Positions 17,619 to 26,223 of a DNA stretch of 64,000 bases are shown one piece after another. Within the stretch, counting starts at the first letter, position 1. Every line of letters starts with the position of its first letter. The stretch is taken from NCBI RefSeq assembly GCF_015594725.1, contig NZ_JADNRC010000005.1, forward strand, positions 215,200-279,199, read 5' to 3'. The notes under the pieces are model-generated. The model did not search any database, was not told the DNA's origin, and saw only the letters and a program-made list of their open reading frames with translations. Source of the stretch: Flavobacterium sp. ALJ2. Its GTDB lineage: Bacteria; Bacteroidota; Bacteroidia; Flavobacteriales; Flavobacteriaceae. The position numbers and the translations under genes are program-made.

Positions 17619-18689
17619 TTATAATTCAAAAAAATCTGCCAATATTTTAATATACAATTCGATTCCTTCTTCAATTTCGTTGATAAAAATAAATTCGTCT
17701 GCCGAGTGTGAACGCAATGTTTCTCCTGGTCCTAACTTTAATGACTGGCAGCTTAAAACGGATTGATCCGAAAGCGTTGGCGAACCATAAGTTGTTCTTC
17801 CTAATGCGATTCCAGCCTGAACTAAACCATGCTCAACTGGGATTGAGGAAGCGTTAAGATGCATCGACCGCGGTGTTACTTCAGCTTTTACATTGGCTTT
17901 TACCACTTCTAAAATTTCGGTATTTGAATAACAGTCGTTTACACGAATATCGACTACCAAATCACATTCTGACGGTACTACATTATGCTGTTTTCCTGCA
18001 TTTATCTGAGTTACAGTCATTTTTACAGGCCCTAACACATCGGATATTTTATCGTATCTATAGTTTCTAAACCATTCCATTATTGGAATAGCATTGTATA
18101 ATGAATTATCTTCATTTTGATGCGCTGCGTGGCTTGCTGTACCTTTTACCTTAACATCTAGCACTAATAACCCTTTTTCGGCTACAGCCAATTGCATCAA
18201 CGTAGGCTCCCCTACAATGGCGCAATCCAACTCTGGTAAATGCTGTAAAACACTATTTAATCCATTTTTCCCACTGCTTTCTTCTTCTGCAGAAGCTACG
18301 ATTACCAAATTATATGGTAACTTTTCGTTGTTATAAAAATGTACAAACGTTGCCAATAACGAAACCAAGCATCCTCCTGCATCATTACTTCCTAATCCGA
18401 ATAATTTGCCATCTTTTACAATTGCTTTAAAAGGATCGTTTGTATATGCCTGGTTTGGCTTTACTGTATCGTGGTGCGAATTAAGTAAAAGTGTTGGTTT
18501 CTTTTCATCAAAATACTTGTTGAAAGCCCACACATTATTGTTCTCTCTCTTAAAAGGAATTTCGTTTTGATTGAACCAATTTTCGATTAAAAGTGCCGTT
18601 TTATCTTCCTCACTTGAAAATGAAGGGGTTTCGATTAAACTTTTCAATAATGCTATTGCTTCTTGCTGGAGCGTTTCTATATTTTTCAT
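17619..18689 (-). CDS. argE: N-acylornithine deacylase (M20 peptidase family)
   Basis: A 356-residue M20 zinc hydrolase. Metal and catalytic motifs are visible: LLNSHHDTV (His/Asp), GSNDAGG (bridging Asp) and SAEEESSG (Glu-Glu). A central dimerisation domain (about 165-275) is inserted as usual. In this context it should remove the acyl group from acetyl- or succinyl-citrulline or ornithine. With ArgF' present, the natural substrate in Bacteroidota is the acylated citrulline. The start follows a degenerate repeat that is shared with the argB upstream region. It is part of the arg/pro operon. Confidence 0.9.
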   Translation of the reverse strand: MKNIETLQQEAIALLKSLIETPSFSSEEDKTALLIENWFNQNEIPFKRENNNVWAFNKYFDEKKPTLLLNSHHDTVKPNQAYTNDPFKAIVKDGKLFGLGSNDAGGCLVSLLATFVHFYNNEKLPYNLVIVASAEEESSGKNGLNSVLQHLPELDCAIVGEPTLMQLAVAEKGLLVLDVKVKGTASHAAHQNEDNSLYNAIPIMEWFRNYRYDKISDVLGPVKMTVTQINAGKQHNVVPSECDLVVDIRVNDCYSNTEILEVVKANVKAEVTPRSMHLNASSIPVEHGLVQAGIALGRTTYGSPTLSDQSVLSCQSLKLGPGETLRSHSADEFIFINEIEEGIELYIKILADFFEL

Positions 18690-18699
18690 TTTTTAAATA

Positions 18700-18722
18700 G
18701 GTACTGAAGTACTAAGATTCTG
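18700..18722 (-). repeat. Degenerate repeat copy A just upstream of argE
   Basis: The 23 bases at 18700-18722 (GGTACTGAAGTACTAAGATT then CTG) match 19562-19584 at 20 of 23 positions. Each copy ends about ten bases before an ATG, here that of argE. A GTAC-TTCA-GTAC mini-hairpin lies within it. Further degenerate relatives (CTAAGTTTCTAAGAAAC) continue to about 18775. Confidence 0.55.
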
Positions 18723-18778
18723 TATTTTCTAAGATTGCAAAAATCATAGTTTCTTAGAAACTTAGCAACTTTTTTCTT

Positions 18779-19552
18779 TTATAATTTAATCGTTGTATGC
18801 AATATACTCGAATTTTGCAACATACTATGATGTCCGATTTTTATGATCTGAACTCCCTTAGATAAGCTATTAAAACAATTATCTAGCTTAGGAATCATTC
18901 CAGAATGAATCACCTTTTCGGCTTTTAGTTTTTCGTATAATTCGGCATTTATTTCGGTAATTACTGAGTCATCATCTTCTGAATCTGACAAAACACCTTG
19001 TTTTTCAAAGCAATATGTAAGTGTAACATCAAAAACTTCGGATAAGGCAATCGCTAATTCACTTGCAATTGTATCGGCATTTGTGTTTAGCAATTGTCCG
19101 TTTTTATCGTGTGTAATTGCACAAAAAACTGGTACAATTTCATTTTCTAGTAATGTAGCTAGTAATTTTGTATTAACTTGCTTTACATCACCCACAAAAC
19201 CATAATCGATTGTTGGATGATTTCTTTTTGTTGATTGGATTAAATTTCCATCAGCTCCTGAAAATCCAATTGCATTATTATTTTTAGACTGTAATTGCGC
19301 TACAATATTTTTATTAATCTGACCTGCGTAAATCATCACCACAACATCTAGCATTGCAGCATCTGTTATACGTCGACCATCAATCATTTGCGGAACCAAA
19401 CCAATACTTTCTGCCATTTTTGTAGCCGATTTTCCTCCACCGTGAATCAATACTTTATGTCCTTCTATCTTAGAAAAATCGGTTAAAAACTGCTCTAATT
19501 CTGATGGATTATCAATTATATTTCCACCTATTTTTATTACTGTAACTTTCAT
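18779..19552 (-). CDS. argB: N-acetylglutamate (N-succinylglutamate) kinase
   Basis: A 257-residue amino-acid kinase that phosphorylates the gamma-carboxylate of an N-acylated glutamate. The nucleotide/substrate motifs KIGGNIID (8-15) and IHGGGKSATKMAE (about 36-49) are present, as is the C-terminal GMIPKLDN. In Bacteroides the enzyme prefers N-succinylglutamate, and the ArgF' residue discussed elsewhere suggests the same here. Position in the operon is between argF' and argE. A degenerate 23-bp repeat (19562-19584) lies nine bases upstream of its ATG. Confidence 0.93.
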   Translation of the reverse strand: MKVTVIKIGGNIIDNPSELEQFLTDFSKIEGHKVLIHGGGKSATKMAESIGLVPQMIDGRRITDAAMLDVVVMIYAGQINKNIVAQLQSKNNNAIGFSGADGNLIQSTKRNHPTIDYGFVGDVKQVNTKLLATLLENEIVPVFCAITHDKNGQLLNTNADTIASELAIALSEVFDVTLTYCFEKQGVLSDSEDDDSVITEINAELYEKLKAEKVIHSGMIPKLDNCFNSLSKGVQIIKIGHHSMLQNSSILHTTIKL

Positions 19553-19561
19553 TTTTTTTGA

Positions 19562-19584
19562 GGTTCTGAGGTACTAAAATTCTG
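19562..19584 (-). repeat. Degenerate repeat copy B just upstream of argB
   Basis: This copy (GGTTCTGAGGTACTAAAATT then CTG) differs from the copy before argE at three of 23 positions. It sits at nearly the same distance from the start codon. A shortened relative, GGTTCTGAG, lies at 21425-21433 before proB. Confidence 0.55.
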
Positions 19585-19611
19585 ATTTTATAAGTGACTT
19601 AGTAACTTAAA

Positions 19612-20559
19612 TTACAATTTCTTTAGAATCTTCTGTAACACTAATTGTGCTGAATATGTTCTGTTATTTGCTTGTTCTATTACAATAGAATTTTCGCTAT
19701 CTAAAACTTCATCACTCACAATTACATTACGACGAACTGGGAGACAATGCATGAATTTTCCGTTATTGGTTAATGCCATTTTTTCGGCAGTAACAGTCCA
19801 ATTTGGGTCTAAATTGGTTACTTTTCCGTAATCGTTAAAATTACTCCAGTTTTTCACATATACAAAATCAGCATTTTCGAATGCTTTATCTTGATCATAT
19901 TCAATTTTGCAATCTTTTGTTATTTCTGGACTCAATTCATATCCTTCCGGATGCGTAATTACAAAATCCATATTCTTTTGCATTTGCATCATTTCTACAA
20001 ATGAATTAGCTACTGCCTGAGGTAAAGCCTTAGGATGTGGTGCCCATGAAAGGACTACTTTAGGTTTATGTTTGGTTTTATATTCTTCCATTGTAATTGC
20101 ATCTGCCAGAGATTGCATTGGATGACGAACTGCACTTTCCATATTTACAATAGGTACTGTTGCGTGTTTTATAAATCCTGAAATAACTGTTTCAGCATAA
20201 TCTTTTTCTTTATTTTCTAAACCTGCAAAAGCTCTAATGGCGATAATATCACAATATTGTGAAACTACTTCGGCAGCTTCTTTAATATGCTCTGAAGCTC
20301 CTGAGTTCATAATTGCTCCGTCTTCGAACTCTAGTGTCCAGCCTTCATTGGTAAAATTCATTACCATTACGTTCATCCCAAGGTTTAAAGCAGCTTTTTG
20401 CGTACTTAAACGTGTTCTTAAACTTGGATTAAAAAATAACATCCCTAAGGTTTTATTCTTACCTAGGTGTTGATTTTTTAGTGGCTTTTTCTTGATTTTT
20501 AACGCACTCTTAACCCATTTTGATAATGAGTTGATATCTTGAATTGAAATATAGTTCAT
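19612..20559 (-). CDS. argF': N-succinylornithine (N-acetylornithine) carbamoyltransferase
   Basis: A 315-residue carbamoyltransferase of the acylornithine type, which carbamoylates N-acylornithine instead of ornithine. The carbamoyl phosphate motif is NPSLRTR (44-50) and the family-specific C-terminal motif MHCLPVRRN is present. The residue directly before Glu90-His91 is Ser89 (SGASEHIKEA). From memory, the acetylornithine enzyme of Xanthomonas has Glu here and the succinylornithine enzyme of Bacteroides has Pro, and small replacements including Ser give succinylornithine specificity. I therefore favour the succinyl substrate, as an inference. It lies between proB and argB in the operon. Confidence 0.9.
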   Translation of the reverse strand: MNYISIQDINSLSKWVKSALKIKKKPLKNQHLGKNKTLGMLFFNPSLRTRLSTQKAALNLGMNVMVMNFTNEGWTLEFEDGAIMNSGASEHIKEAAEVVSQYCDIIAIRAFAGLENKEKDYAETVISGFIKHATVPIVNMESAVRHPMQSLADAITMEEYKTKHKPKVVLSWAPHPKALPQAVANSFVEMMQMQKNMDFVITHPEGYELSPEITKDCKIEYDQDKAFENADFVYVKNWSNFNDYGKVTNLDPNWTVTAEKMALTNNGKFMHCLPVRRNVIVSDEVLDSENSIVIEQANNRTYSAQLVLQKILKKL

Positions 20560-20622
20560 TGTTTTTTAAATTAATTTAGATAATGTGATAATTAGAAAAC
20601 TGGATAATTTGCATTATCTAAT

Positions 20623-20654
20623 TTACTCATTAGATTATTTACTCATTAGATTAT
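20623..20654. repeat. Tandem 16-bp duplication across the proB stop codon
   Basis: TTACTCATTAGATTAT occurs twice head to tail (20623-20638, 20639-20654). The second copy contains the proB stop codon (20646-20648). More degenerate copies of the ATTATCTAA type lie at 20578-20622. The arrangement suggests slippage expansion in the gap between proB and argF'. Confidence 0.75.
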
Positions 20655-21407
20655 TTTAGTAAAAGGTATTTCTTTTTTTAATGCTTTTAAAATGAAATTA
20701 TCTTCTAATCCGTTTACGATCCAGGTTTCGATATTTGCTGCTTTGGCAATTGCTGCAGCTTCAATTTTTGATTGCATTCCTCCTGTTCCATGTGTTGACT
20801 TAGATTCTCCAATCTCTTTTTCTAAAAGCTGTAAATCATTTACCAAAGCTATTGTTTCTGGTACTTCATTATGGATAGATGCTTTCGTATAAATTCCGCT
20901 TGTGTTTGTAGCAATTATCAAAATATCTACATTTAATAAAACGGCTGTTAATGCTGCTAATTTATCGTTATCTCCAAACTGAATTTCATCAGTTGCAACG
21001 GTATCATTTTCATTGATAATCGGAATATAGTTGTTCTCAACCAAAACATTAATTGTATTTACAATATTGATTTTGGATTGTTCTTTTTCAAAATCAGAAT
21101 AGGACAACAAACATTGCGAGGTCAATAATCCTAAATCACTAAAGTTCTCATGGAAAATCCGCATTAAATGAGGTTGCCCAATCGAAGCCAAAGCTTGTTT
21201 TACAATAATCTCTTTGCCTTTGCTTTCTAATTTCACAAATTGTTTTGCTGCTGCAATAGCTCCTGAACTTACAATCACAAATTCATATTTGTCATTTAAA
21301 GCTGCAATCTGCATTCCAATATCCTCAATCTTTCCTCTCGAAATATGATTGGTTTCTTTGGTTAAGGTATTGCTTCCTATTTTTAATAAAATCCTTTTTT
21401 TAGTCAT
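20646..21407 (-). CDS. proB: Glutamate 5-kinase, catalytic domain only
   Basis: A 253-residue amino-acid kinase that makes glutamyl-5-phosphate, the first step of proline synthesis. Motifs include KIGSNTLTK (9-17), VSSGAIAA (about 46-53), INENDTVATDE and GTGGMQSKI. The C-terminal PUA domain found in the E. coli enzyme is absent; the catalytic-only form is common in Bacteroidota. It is paired with proA upstream in the same operon. Because the arg pathway N-acylates glutamate, the two branches stay separate until ornithine, so co-transcription balances both. A tandem 16-bp repeat overlaps its stop. Confidence 0.95.
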   Translation of the reverse strand: MTKKRILLKIGSNTLTKETNHISRGKIEDIGMQIAALNDKYEFVIVSSGAIAAAKQFVKLESKGKEIIVKQALASIGQPHLMRIFHENFSDLGLLTSQCLLSYSDFEKEQSKINIVNTINVLVENNYIPIINENDTVATDEIQFGDNDKLAALTAVLLNVDILIIATNTSGIYTKASIHNEVPETIALVNDLQLLEKEIGESKSTHGTGGMQSKIEAAAIAKAANIETWIVNGLEDNFILKALKKEIPFTKII

Positions 21408-21539
21408 TTTTTTTAAGTGGCTAAGGTTCTGAGTTTTTATATTGTAAATTTTCTTTTAACTGTATATTTTTTTAACCGCAATCCCGATAACTATTGGGAG
21501 CGCAAGATTTTTATTTTCTAAACCTTTATAAACGCTAAG

Positions 21540-21655
21540 TTCACTAAGCCATATCTATAACTAAATTTTAAAATCTAAAATCGTTTATCATCAATCTAAA
21601 ATCTGAAATTCTAAGATAATCTAAGAAATCTAAATTATCTAAATTATCTAATTTG
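21540..21655. repeat. Low-complexity degenerate repeats between proB and proA
   Basis: The 236-base gap between proB and proA holds no frame I can support. Its proA-side half consists of variations on AATCTAAAATC and AAATTATCT, including a near-perfect tandem at about 21630-21650. Similar degenerate repeats fill other gaps in this operon. The proB-side half includes GGTTCTGAG (21425-21433), a fragment of the repeat seen before argE and argB. Confidence 0.5.
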
Positions 21656-22840
21656 CCCTTCTCCATAAATATACCATTTATTCGTAACCAGATGTTGCAA
21701 TCCAATTGGTCCTCGCTGGTGCAGTTTATCTGTGCTAATGGCTAATTCTCCACCTAAACCAAGTTGCCCGCCATCTGTAAATCGAGTTGATGCATTATGA
21801 TAAACTGCTGCTGCATCTATAGATTCCATAAATTCCTGAGCAACAGCTTTATTTCTTGTGATAATTGCTGCTGAATGTCCACCACAATATTTATTTATTT
21901 TTTCAATAGCATGTTCCTCTGAGTCAACTGTTCCGATAACAATTTTATAATCTAAAAACTCTTCGTACCAAATATTTTCATCCTTAAAAACTGTTGTATT
22001 TTTAAATGAAACCAAGGTATTATCTACAATAATTTCAACTTTCGATTCGTCTAGTTCTTCGATTAAAATAGCCAAAAATCCTTCGAAATTTGGCAATCGT
22101 GAATCTACCAGAACTTTATCTACTGCATTGCAAGCTGAAATTTTGGATGTTTTTGCATTCAAAATCACTTTCAAGGCAATATCTGTATTTGCTTCTTTAT
22201 GAACGTAAACAAAATTATTTCCCCGTCCGCTTACGATTACAGGGCAAGTGGCATGTGCTTTTACAAACTCTATTAATTTTTCGCCTCCACGCGGTACAAT
22301 TAAATCTACTTTTTGTGTGGGTTTTTCTAAAAAAGTTTGTGTTTCTTGCCGATTAAAATTTAAATATTCTACCCACTCTGTCGAAACATTATTCTCTTTT
22401 AAAGCCTGATGCCATAAACTCACAATCTCTAAATTTGATTTCAATGCTTCTTTTCCGCCTTTAAGTAAAATTTTATTTCCCGATTTAAAGGCAATTCCAC
22501 CAGCTTCGATAGTTACATCGGGTCTTGATTCGTAAATAATTAATATCGTACCAAAAGCTGCCGTTTTATTACTGACTTTAATTCCGTTATCGTGTACAAA
22601 ATGAAACCTTTCCACACCAACTGGATCTTCCTGAGATGCCAATTGGTTCAATGACAAAATCATTTCATTAATCTTGGCATTATCGACTTTTAAACGTTCT
22701 TCCATTGCTAAATCGGAGCCATTGTAAGCGGCTAGATCTGCTTGATTTGCCAGAATAATTTGGTTTCTTTCTTCATCGACAAGCTTTGCCATAGAGAGTA
22801 AAACCAAATTTCGCTTTTCAATTGATAATTGGTGGTTCAT
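21644..22840 (-). CDS. proA: Gamma-glutamyl phosphate reductase
   Basis: A 398-residue member of the aldehyde dehydrogenase superfamily that reduces glutamyl-5-phosphate to the semialdehyde, the second step of proline synthesis. The catalytic cysteine is in SKISACNAVDKVLV. IPRGG (seen as VPRGGEKLI), the NADP-binding LKGGKEA and the C-terminal LGLGGELAIST motif are all present. Length is normal. It follows argD and precedes proB. The 53-base gap to argD is short enough for a shared transcript. Confidence 0.96.
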   Translation of the reverse strand: MNHQLSIEKRNLVLLSMAKLVDEERNQIILANQADLAAYNGSDLAMEERLKVDNAKINEMILSLNQLASQEDPVGVERFHFVHDNGIKVSNKTAAFGTILIIYESRPDVTIEAGGIAFKSGNKILLKGGKEALKSNLEIVSLWHQALKENNVSTEWVEYLNFNRQETQTFLEKPTQKVDLIVPRGGEKLIEFVKAHATCPVIVSGRGNNFVYVHKEANTDIALKVILNAKTSKISACNAVDKVLVDSRLPNFEGFLAILIEELDESKVEIIVDNTLVSFKNTTVFKDENIWYEEFLDYKIVIGTVDSEEHAIEKINKYCGGHSAAIITRNKAVAQEFMESIDAAAVYHNASTRFTDGGQLGLGGELAISTDKLHQRGPIGLQHLVTNKWYIYGEGQIR

Positions 22841-22893
22841 AATTTTTGTAGTTGGTTGTTGGGTAGTTGTTGTATGTAGTTAGCAATGAAAAA

Positions 22894-24033
22894 CTAGTGT
22901 CCTAATTCAGTTAAACTCTCTTTCAATGCTACAATGAATGTATCGATATCTGATTTTTTCACTGTTAATGATGGCAAAATTCTTAATAGATTTTTGTTGT
23001 TGGCACTTCCTGTAAAAATATGTTTCTCTACAATTAATTTTTTGCGAAGCGCACCGATTTCAAAATCAAATTCCACACCTAACATCAATCCTCTTCCTTT
23101 TACTTTTATAATTTGAGGTACTTGCTTGATTTGCTCAAAAAAGTAAGCAGAAACTTCATTTACATTATCCTGTAATTTTAATTTTTCCATTACATCCAAA
23201 ACTGCAATTCCTGCTGCACAAGATAAATGACTTCCTCCAAAAGTAGTTCCTAACAATCCGAAACTAGCTTCAAATTCTGGAGAAATTAAAATCGCTCCAA
23301 CCGGAAAACCATTCCCCATTCCTTTTGCTACCGAAATAATGTCAGCCTTGATATTATGATGTTGGTATGCAAAAAACTTTCCGCTTCTTCCATAACCTGA
23401 TTGTACTTCGTCTAAAATTAAAACTACACCATGTTTTTTACAAGCTTTTTCTAAAGCCTGAAAAAATTCGGTTGTCCCTTCATCCAAACCACCTACTCCT
23501 TGAATTCCTTCGATAATTACACTAGAAACATCTCCTTTTTCAAGTTCTGCTTCTACTAATTCGATATTATTAAGAGGCAAGAAAGTAACTACTTGCTGTG
23601 CATTTATTGGAGCTACGATTTTTTTGTTATCTGTAACCGCAACTGCTGCTGAAGTTCTTCCGTGAAAAGAATTATCAAAAGCAACAACTCTTGATTTTCC
23701 GTTATGAAAAGAAGCTAGTTTCAATGCATTTTCATTTGCTTCTGCACCTGAACTGCATAAAAACAATTCATAATCTTCTAATCCTGAAAGTTTCCCTAAT
23801 TTCTCCGCTAATTCTACCTGCAAAGGATTCTGAATTGCATTAGAATAAAAACCTAAATTATCTAATTGATTTTTAAGTTTCGATACATAATCTGGCTGTG
23901 TGTGACCAATAGAAATTACTCCATGACCACCATATAAATCTAAATACTTAACTCCGTTATCATCTATAATTGTGCAATCTATTGCTTTTACAGGAGTTAT
24001 GTCATAAAGTGGGTATACGTTAAATAAATTCAT
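22894..24033 (-). CDS. argD: N-acylornithine aminotransferase
   Basis: A 379-residue class III PLP aminotransferase that interconverts N-acylglutamate semialdehyde and N-acylornithine. The PLP motifs are CSSGAEANENALK, LILDEVQSGYGR and the lysine in ISVAKGMGNGFPVGA. Its operon position between argC and proA fixes its role better than sequence does, since this family also includes ornithine and succinylornithine aminotransferases. With the ArgF' residue pointing to the succinyl route, N-succinylornithine is the probable product. The gap to argC is 22 bases. Confidence 0.93.
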   Translation of the reverse strand: MNLFNVYPLYDITPVKAIDCTIIDDNGVKYLDLYGGHGVISIGHTQPDYVSKLKNQLDNLGFYSNAIQNPLQVELAEKLGKLSGLEDYELFLCSSGAEANENALKLASFHNGKSRVVAFDNSFHGRTSAAVAVTDNKKIVAPINAQQVVTFLPLNNIELVEAELEKGDVSSVIIEGIQGVGGLDEGTTEFFQALEKACKKHGVVLILDEVQSGYGRSGKFFAYQHHNIKADIISVAKGMGNGFPVGAILISPEFEASFGLLGTTFGGSHLSCAAGIAVLDVMEKLKLQDNVNEVSAYFFEQIKQVPQIIKVKGRGLMLGVEFDFEIGALRKKLIVEKHIFTGSANNKNLLRILPSLTVKKSDIDTFIVALKESLTELGH

Positions 24034-24055
24034 GTCTTCTTTTTGTTTATTTTTT

Positions 24056-25033
24056 CTAAAATCCGCTTGGTTTCAAATGTAAACCTGTCGTTTCTGGTAA
24101 TCCAAACATTAAATTCATATTTTGGATTGCTTGTCCAGAAGCTCCTTTGGTTAGGTTATCGATTATTGAAGTAATCAATATCCGGTTTCCACTTTTGGTT
24201 AAGCTAATAATACATTTGTTAGTTTGCACAACCTGTTTCATATTGATATTGGTTGTGGTTACGGTTACAAACGGTTCGTTTTTATAAAAATCTTCGTATT
24301 TCGCTACGATTTCATCTAAACTTTCTTCGACAGTAGTATATAAAGTTGCAAAAATTCCTCTTGCAAAATCTCCTCTGTTCGGAATAAATAACAACTCATC
24401 TGAATAAGCTGCCTGTAATTGATTTACACTTTGATTTATCTCTCCTAAATGCTGATGATCAAATGCTTTATAATGCGACATATTATTTGACCTCCAACTA
24501 AAATGTGTTGTTTCTGAAGGGCTTACTCCTGCTCCCGTACTTCCTGTTGTTGCATTAATATGTACATCGTTGTTTAAAAGCTCATTCTTTGCTAAGGGTA
24601 ATAATGCCAGTTGAATCGCTGTCGCAAAACAACCCGGATTAGCTATAAATTGTGCTTTCCTGATAGCCGTTTTATTCAATTCTGGTAATCCGTAAACGAA
24701 TTGTTTTCCATCAAAATTTGAATCTTCAGTCAATCTAAAATCATTTCCTAAATCAATAATTTTAGTATGACCTGCAAATTTATTTTCCTGCAAAAATGAA
24801 ATAGACTTTCCATGACCTAAACATAAGAACAATACATTTACATCTGGATTGATAACATCAGTAAAATCCATTTCAATATCTCCCAATAAATCGTGATGTG
24901 CTACAGATAATGGCTTACCTGCATTAGTTGTACTGTACACAAAATCGATATTCACATTAGGGTGATACATCAATATTCTTATCAATTCGCCAGCTGTATA
25001 ACCTGAACCGCCTATTATTCCAACATTAATCAT
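24056..25033 (-). CDS. argC: N-acyl-gamma-glutamyl-phosphate reductase
   Basis: A 325-residue NADPH-dependent semialdehyde dehydrogenase that reduces N-acylglutamyl phosphate. The N-terminal Rossmann motif is GIIGGSGYTAGELIRIL (6-22). The active-site cysteine lies in NPGCFATA and a conserved HQHLGEI follows. The start codon region overlaps the end of argG by eight bases (25026-25033), so translation is coupled. Its length and motifs are ordinary for the family. Confidence 0.95.
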   Translation of the reverse strand: MINVGIIGGSGYTAGELIRILMYHPNVNIDFVYSTTNAGKPLSVAHHDLLGDIEMDFTDVINPDVNVLFLCLGHGKSISFLQENKFAGHTKIIDLGNDFRLTEDSNFDGKQFVYGLPELNKTAIRKAQFIANPGCFATAIQLALLPLAKNELLNNDVHINATTGSTGAGVSPSETTHFSWRSNNMSHYKAFDHQHLGEINQSVNQLQAAYSDELLFIPNRGDFARGIFATLYTTVEESLDEIVAKYEDFYKNEPFVTVTTTNINMKQVVQTNKCIISLTKSGNRILITSIIDNLTKGASGQAIQNMNLMFGLPETTGLHLKPSGF

Positions 25034-26219
25034 AGTCTAAGTGATTTACAGATGAAAATATGTTTTGAGCATTTCCTAAAATTTTAATAAATCCTTTAGC
25101 ATCATCAGATGTCCAAGCATTGTTCATTTCTCCATATTGACCAAATCCTGTATTCATTAAATCATTATCAGATTCAATTCCGTCAAGCGAAAAGTGATAT
25201 GGTTTTAATGAAACAATTACAGTTCCATTTACTGTTTTTTGAGTATCTTCAAGGAAAGCTTCAATATTACGCATTACAGGATCCAAAAACTGACCTTCAT
25301 GAAATAACATTCCGTACCAGTTTCCTAGTTGTTCTTTCCAATATTGTTGCCATTTACCTAGTGTATGTTTCTCTAATAAATGGTGTGCTTTTATAATTAT
25401 TAATGGTGCAGCTGCTTCAAAACCAACTCTTCCTTTAATTCCAATAATAGTATCTCCTACGTGAATATCTCTACCAATTGCATAAGCATTAGCTAATTTT
25501 TCCAGGATAACAATATTTTTTGTTGGCGTATTTTTAATGTTATTTACACCTACTAATTCTCCTTTTTCAAATTGCAAAGTTACCTTCTCTTCGCCATCTT
25601 TTTCTAATTGCGATGGATATGCTTCACTTGGTAAAGCTTGGTTAGAAGTTAAGGTTTCTTTTCCTCCTACACTCGTTCCCCAAAGTCCTTTATTGATAGA
25701 ATATTGTGCTTTTTCCCAAGAATAATGAACTCCATTTTTTTGCAAATAGTCTACTTCTTCTTGTCTTGACAATTTTAAATCTCTAATTGGAGTAATAATT
25801 TCAATTTCGGGAGCAATTGTCTGGAAAATCAAATCAAATCTAATCTGATCATTTCCTGCTCCTGTGCTTCCGTGCGCAATTGCTTCTGCTCCTACTTTTT
25901 TAGCATATTTTATTGCTTCAATAGCTTGAAAAACACGTTCGGCACTTACAGATAATGGATATGTATTATTTTTTAATACATTCCCATAAATCAAATATTT
26001 TATAGCTTTATCATAATACTTATCTACGATTGTAAGATTTGCATGTTGTGCACTTCCTAATTCGTAAGCTCTTTCTTCAATAGCATTTAATTCTTCTTCA
26101 TCGAAACCTCCTGTATTAATAAGTACAGTGTGGACTTCATATCCTTTTTCATTTTTTAAATATTTAAGGCAGTACGAAGTATCTAATCCTCCGCTATAAG
26201 CTAATACAACTTTTTTCAT
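25026..26219 (-). CDS. argG: Argininosuccinate synthase
   Basis: A 397-residue enzyme that joins citrulline and aspartate with ATP. The PP-loop AYSGGLDTSYCLKYL (8-22) is intact, followed by the substrate motif GSTGAGNDQIRF. Sequence motifs, such as TPIRDLKLSR and KGLWGTSVGGKE, fit the short bacterial type. It is the second gene of the operon, four bases after the GNAT gene, and overlaps argC. Having argG early means the late-step enzyme is made with the first enzymes rather than beside argH. Confidence 0.97.
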   Translation of the reverse strand: MKKVVLAYSGGLDTSYCLKYLKNEKGYEVHTVLINTGGFDEEELNAIEERAYELGSAQHANLTIVDKYYDKAIKYLIYGNVLKNNTYPLSVSAERVFQAIEAIKYAKKVGAEAIAHGSTGAGNDQIRFDLIFQTIAPEIEIITPIRDLKLSRQEEVDYLQKNGVHYSWEKAQYSINKGLWGTSVGGKETLTSNQALPSEAYPSQLEKDGEEKVTLQFEKGELVGVNNIKNTPTKNIVILEKLANAYAIGRDIHVGDTIIGIKGRVGFEAAAPLIIIKAHHLLEKHTLGKWQQYWKEQLGNWYGMLFHEGQFLDPVMRNIEAFLEDTQKTVNGTVIVSLKPYHFSLDGIESDNDLMNTGFGQYGEMNNAWTSDDAKGFIKILGNAQNIFSSVNHLDYD

Positions 26220-26223
26220 AATT

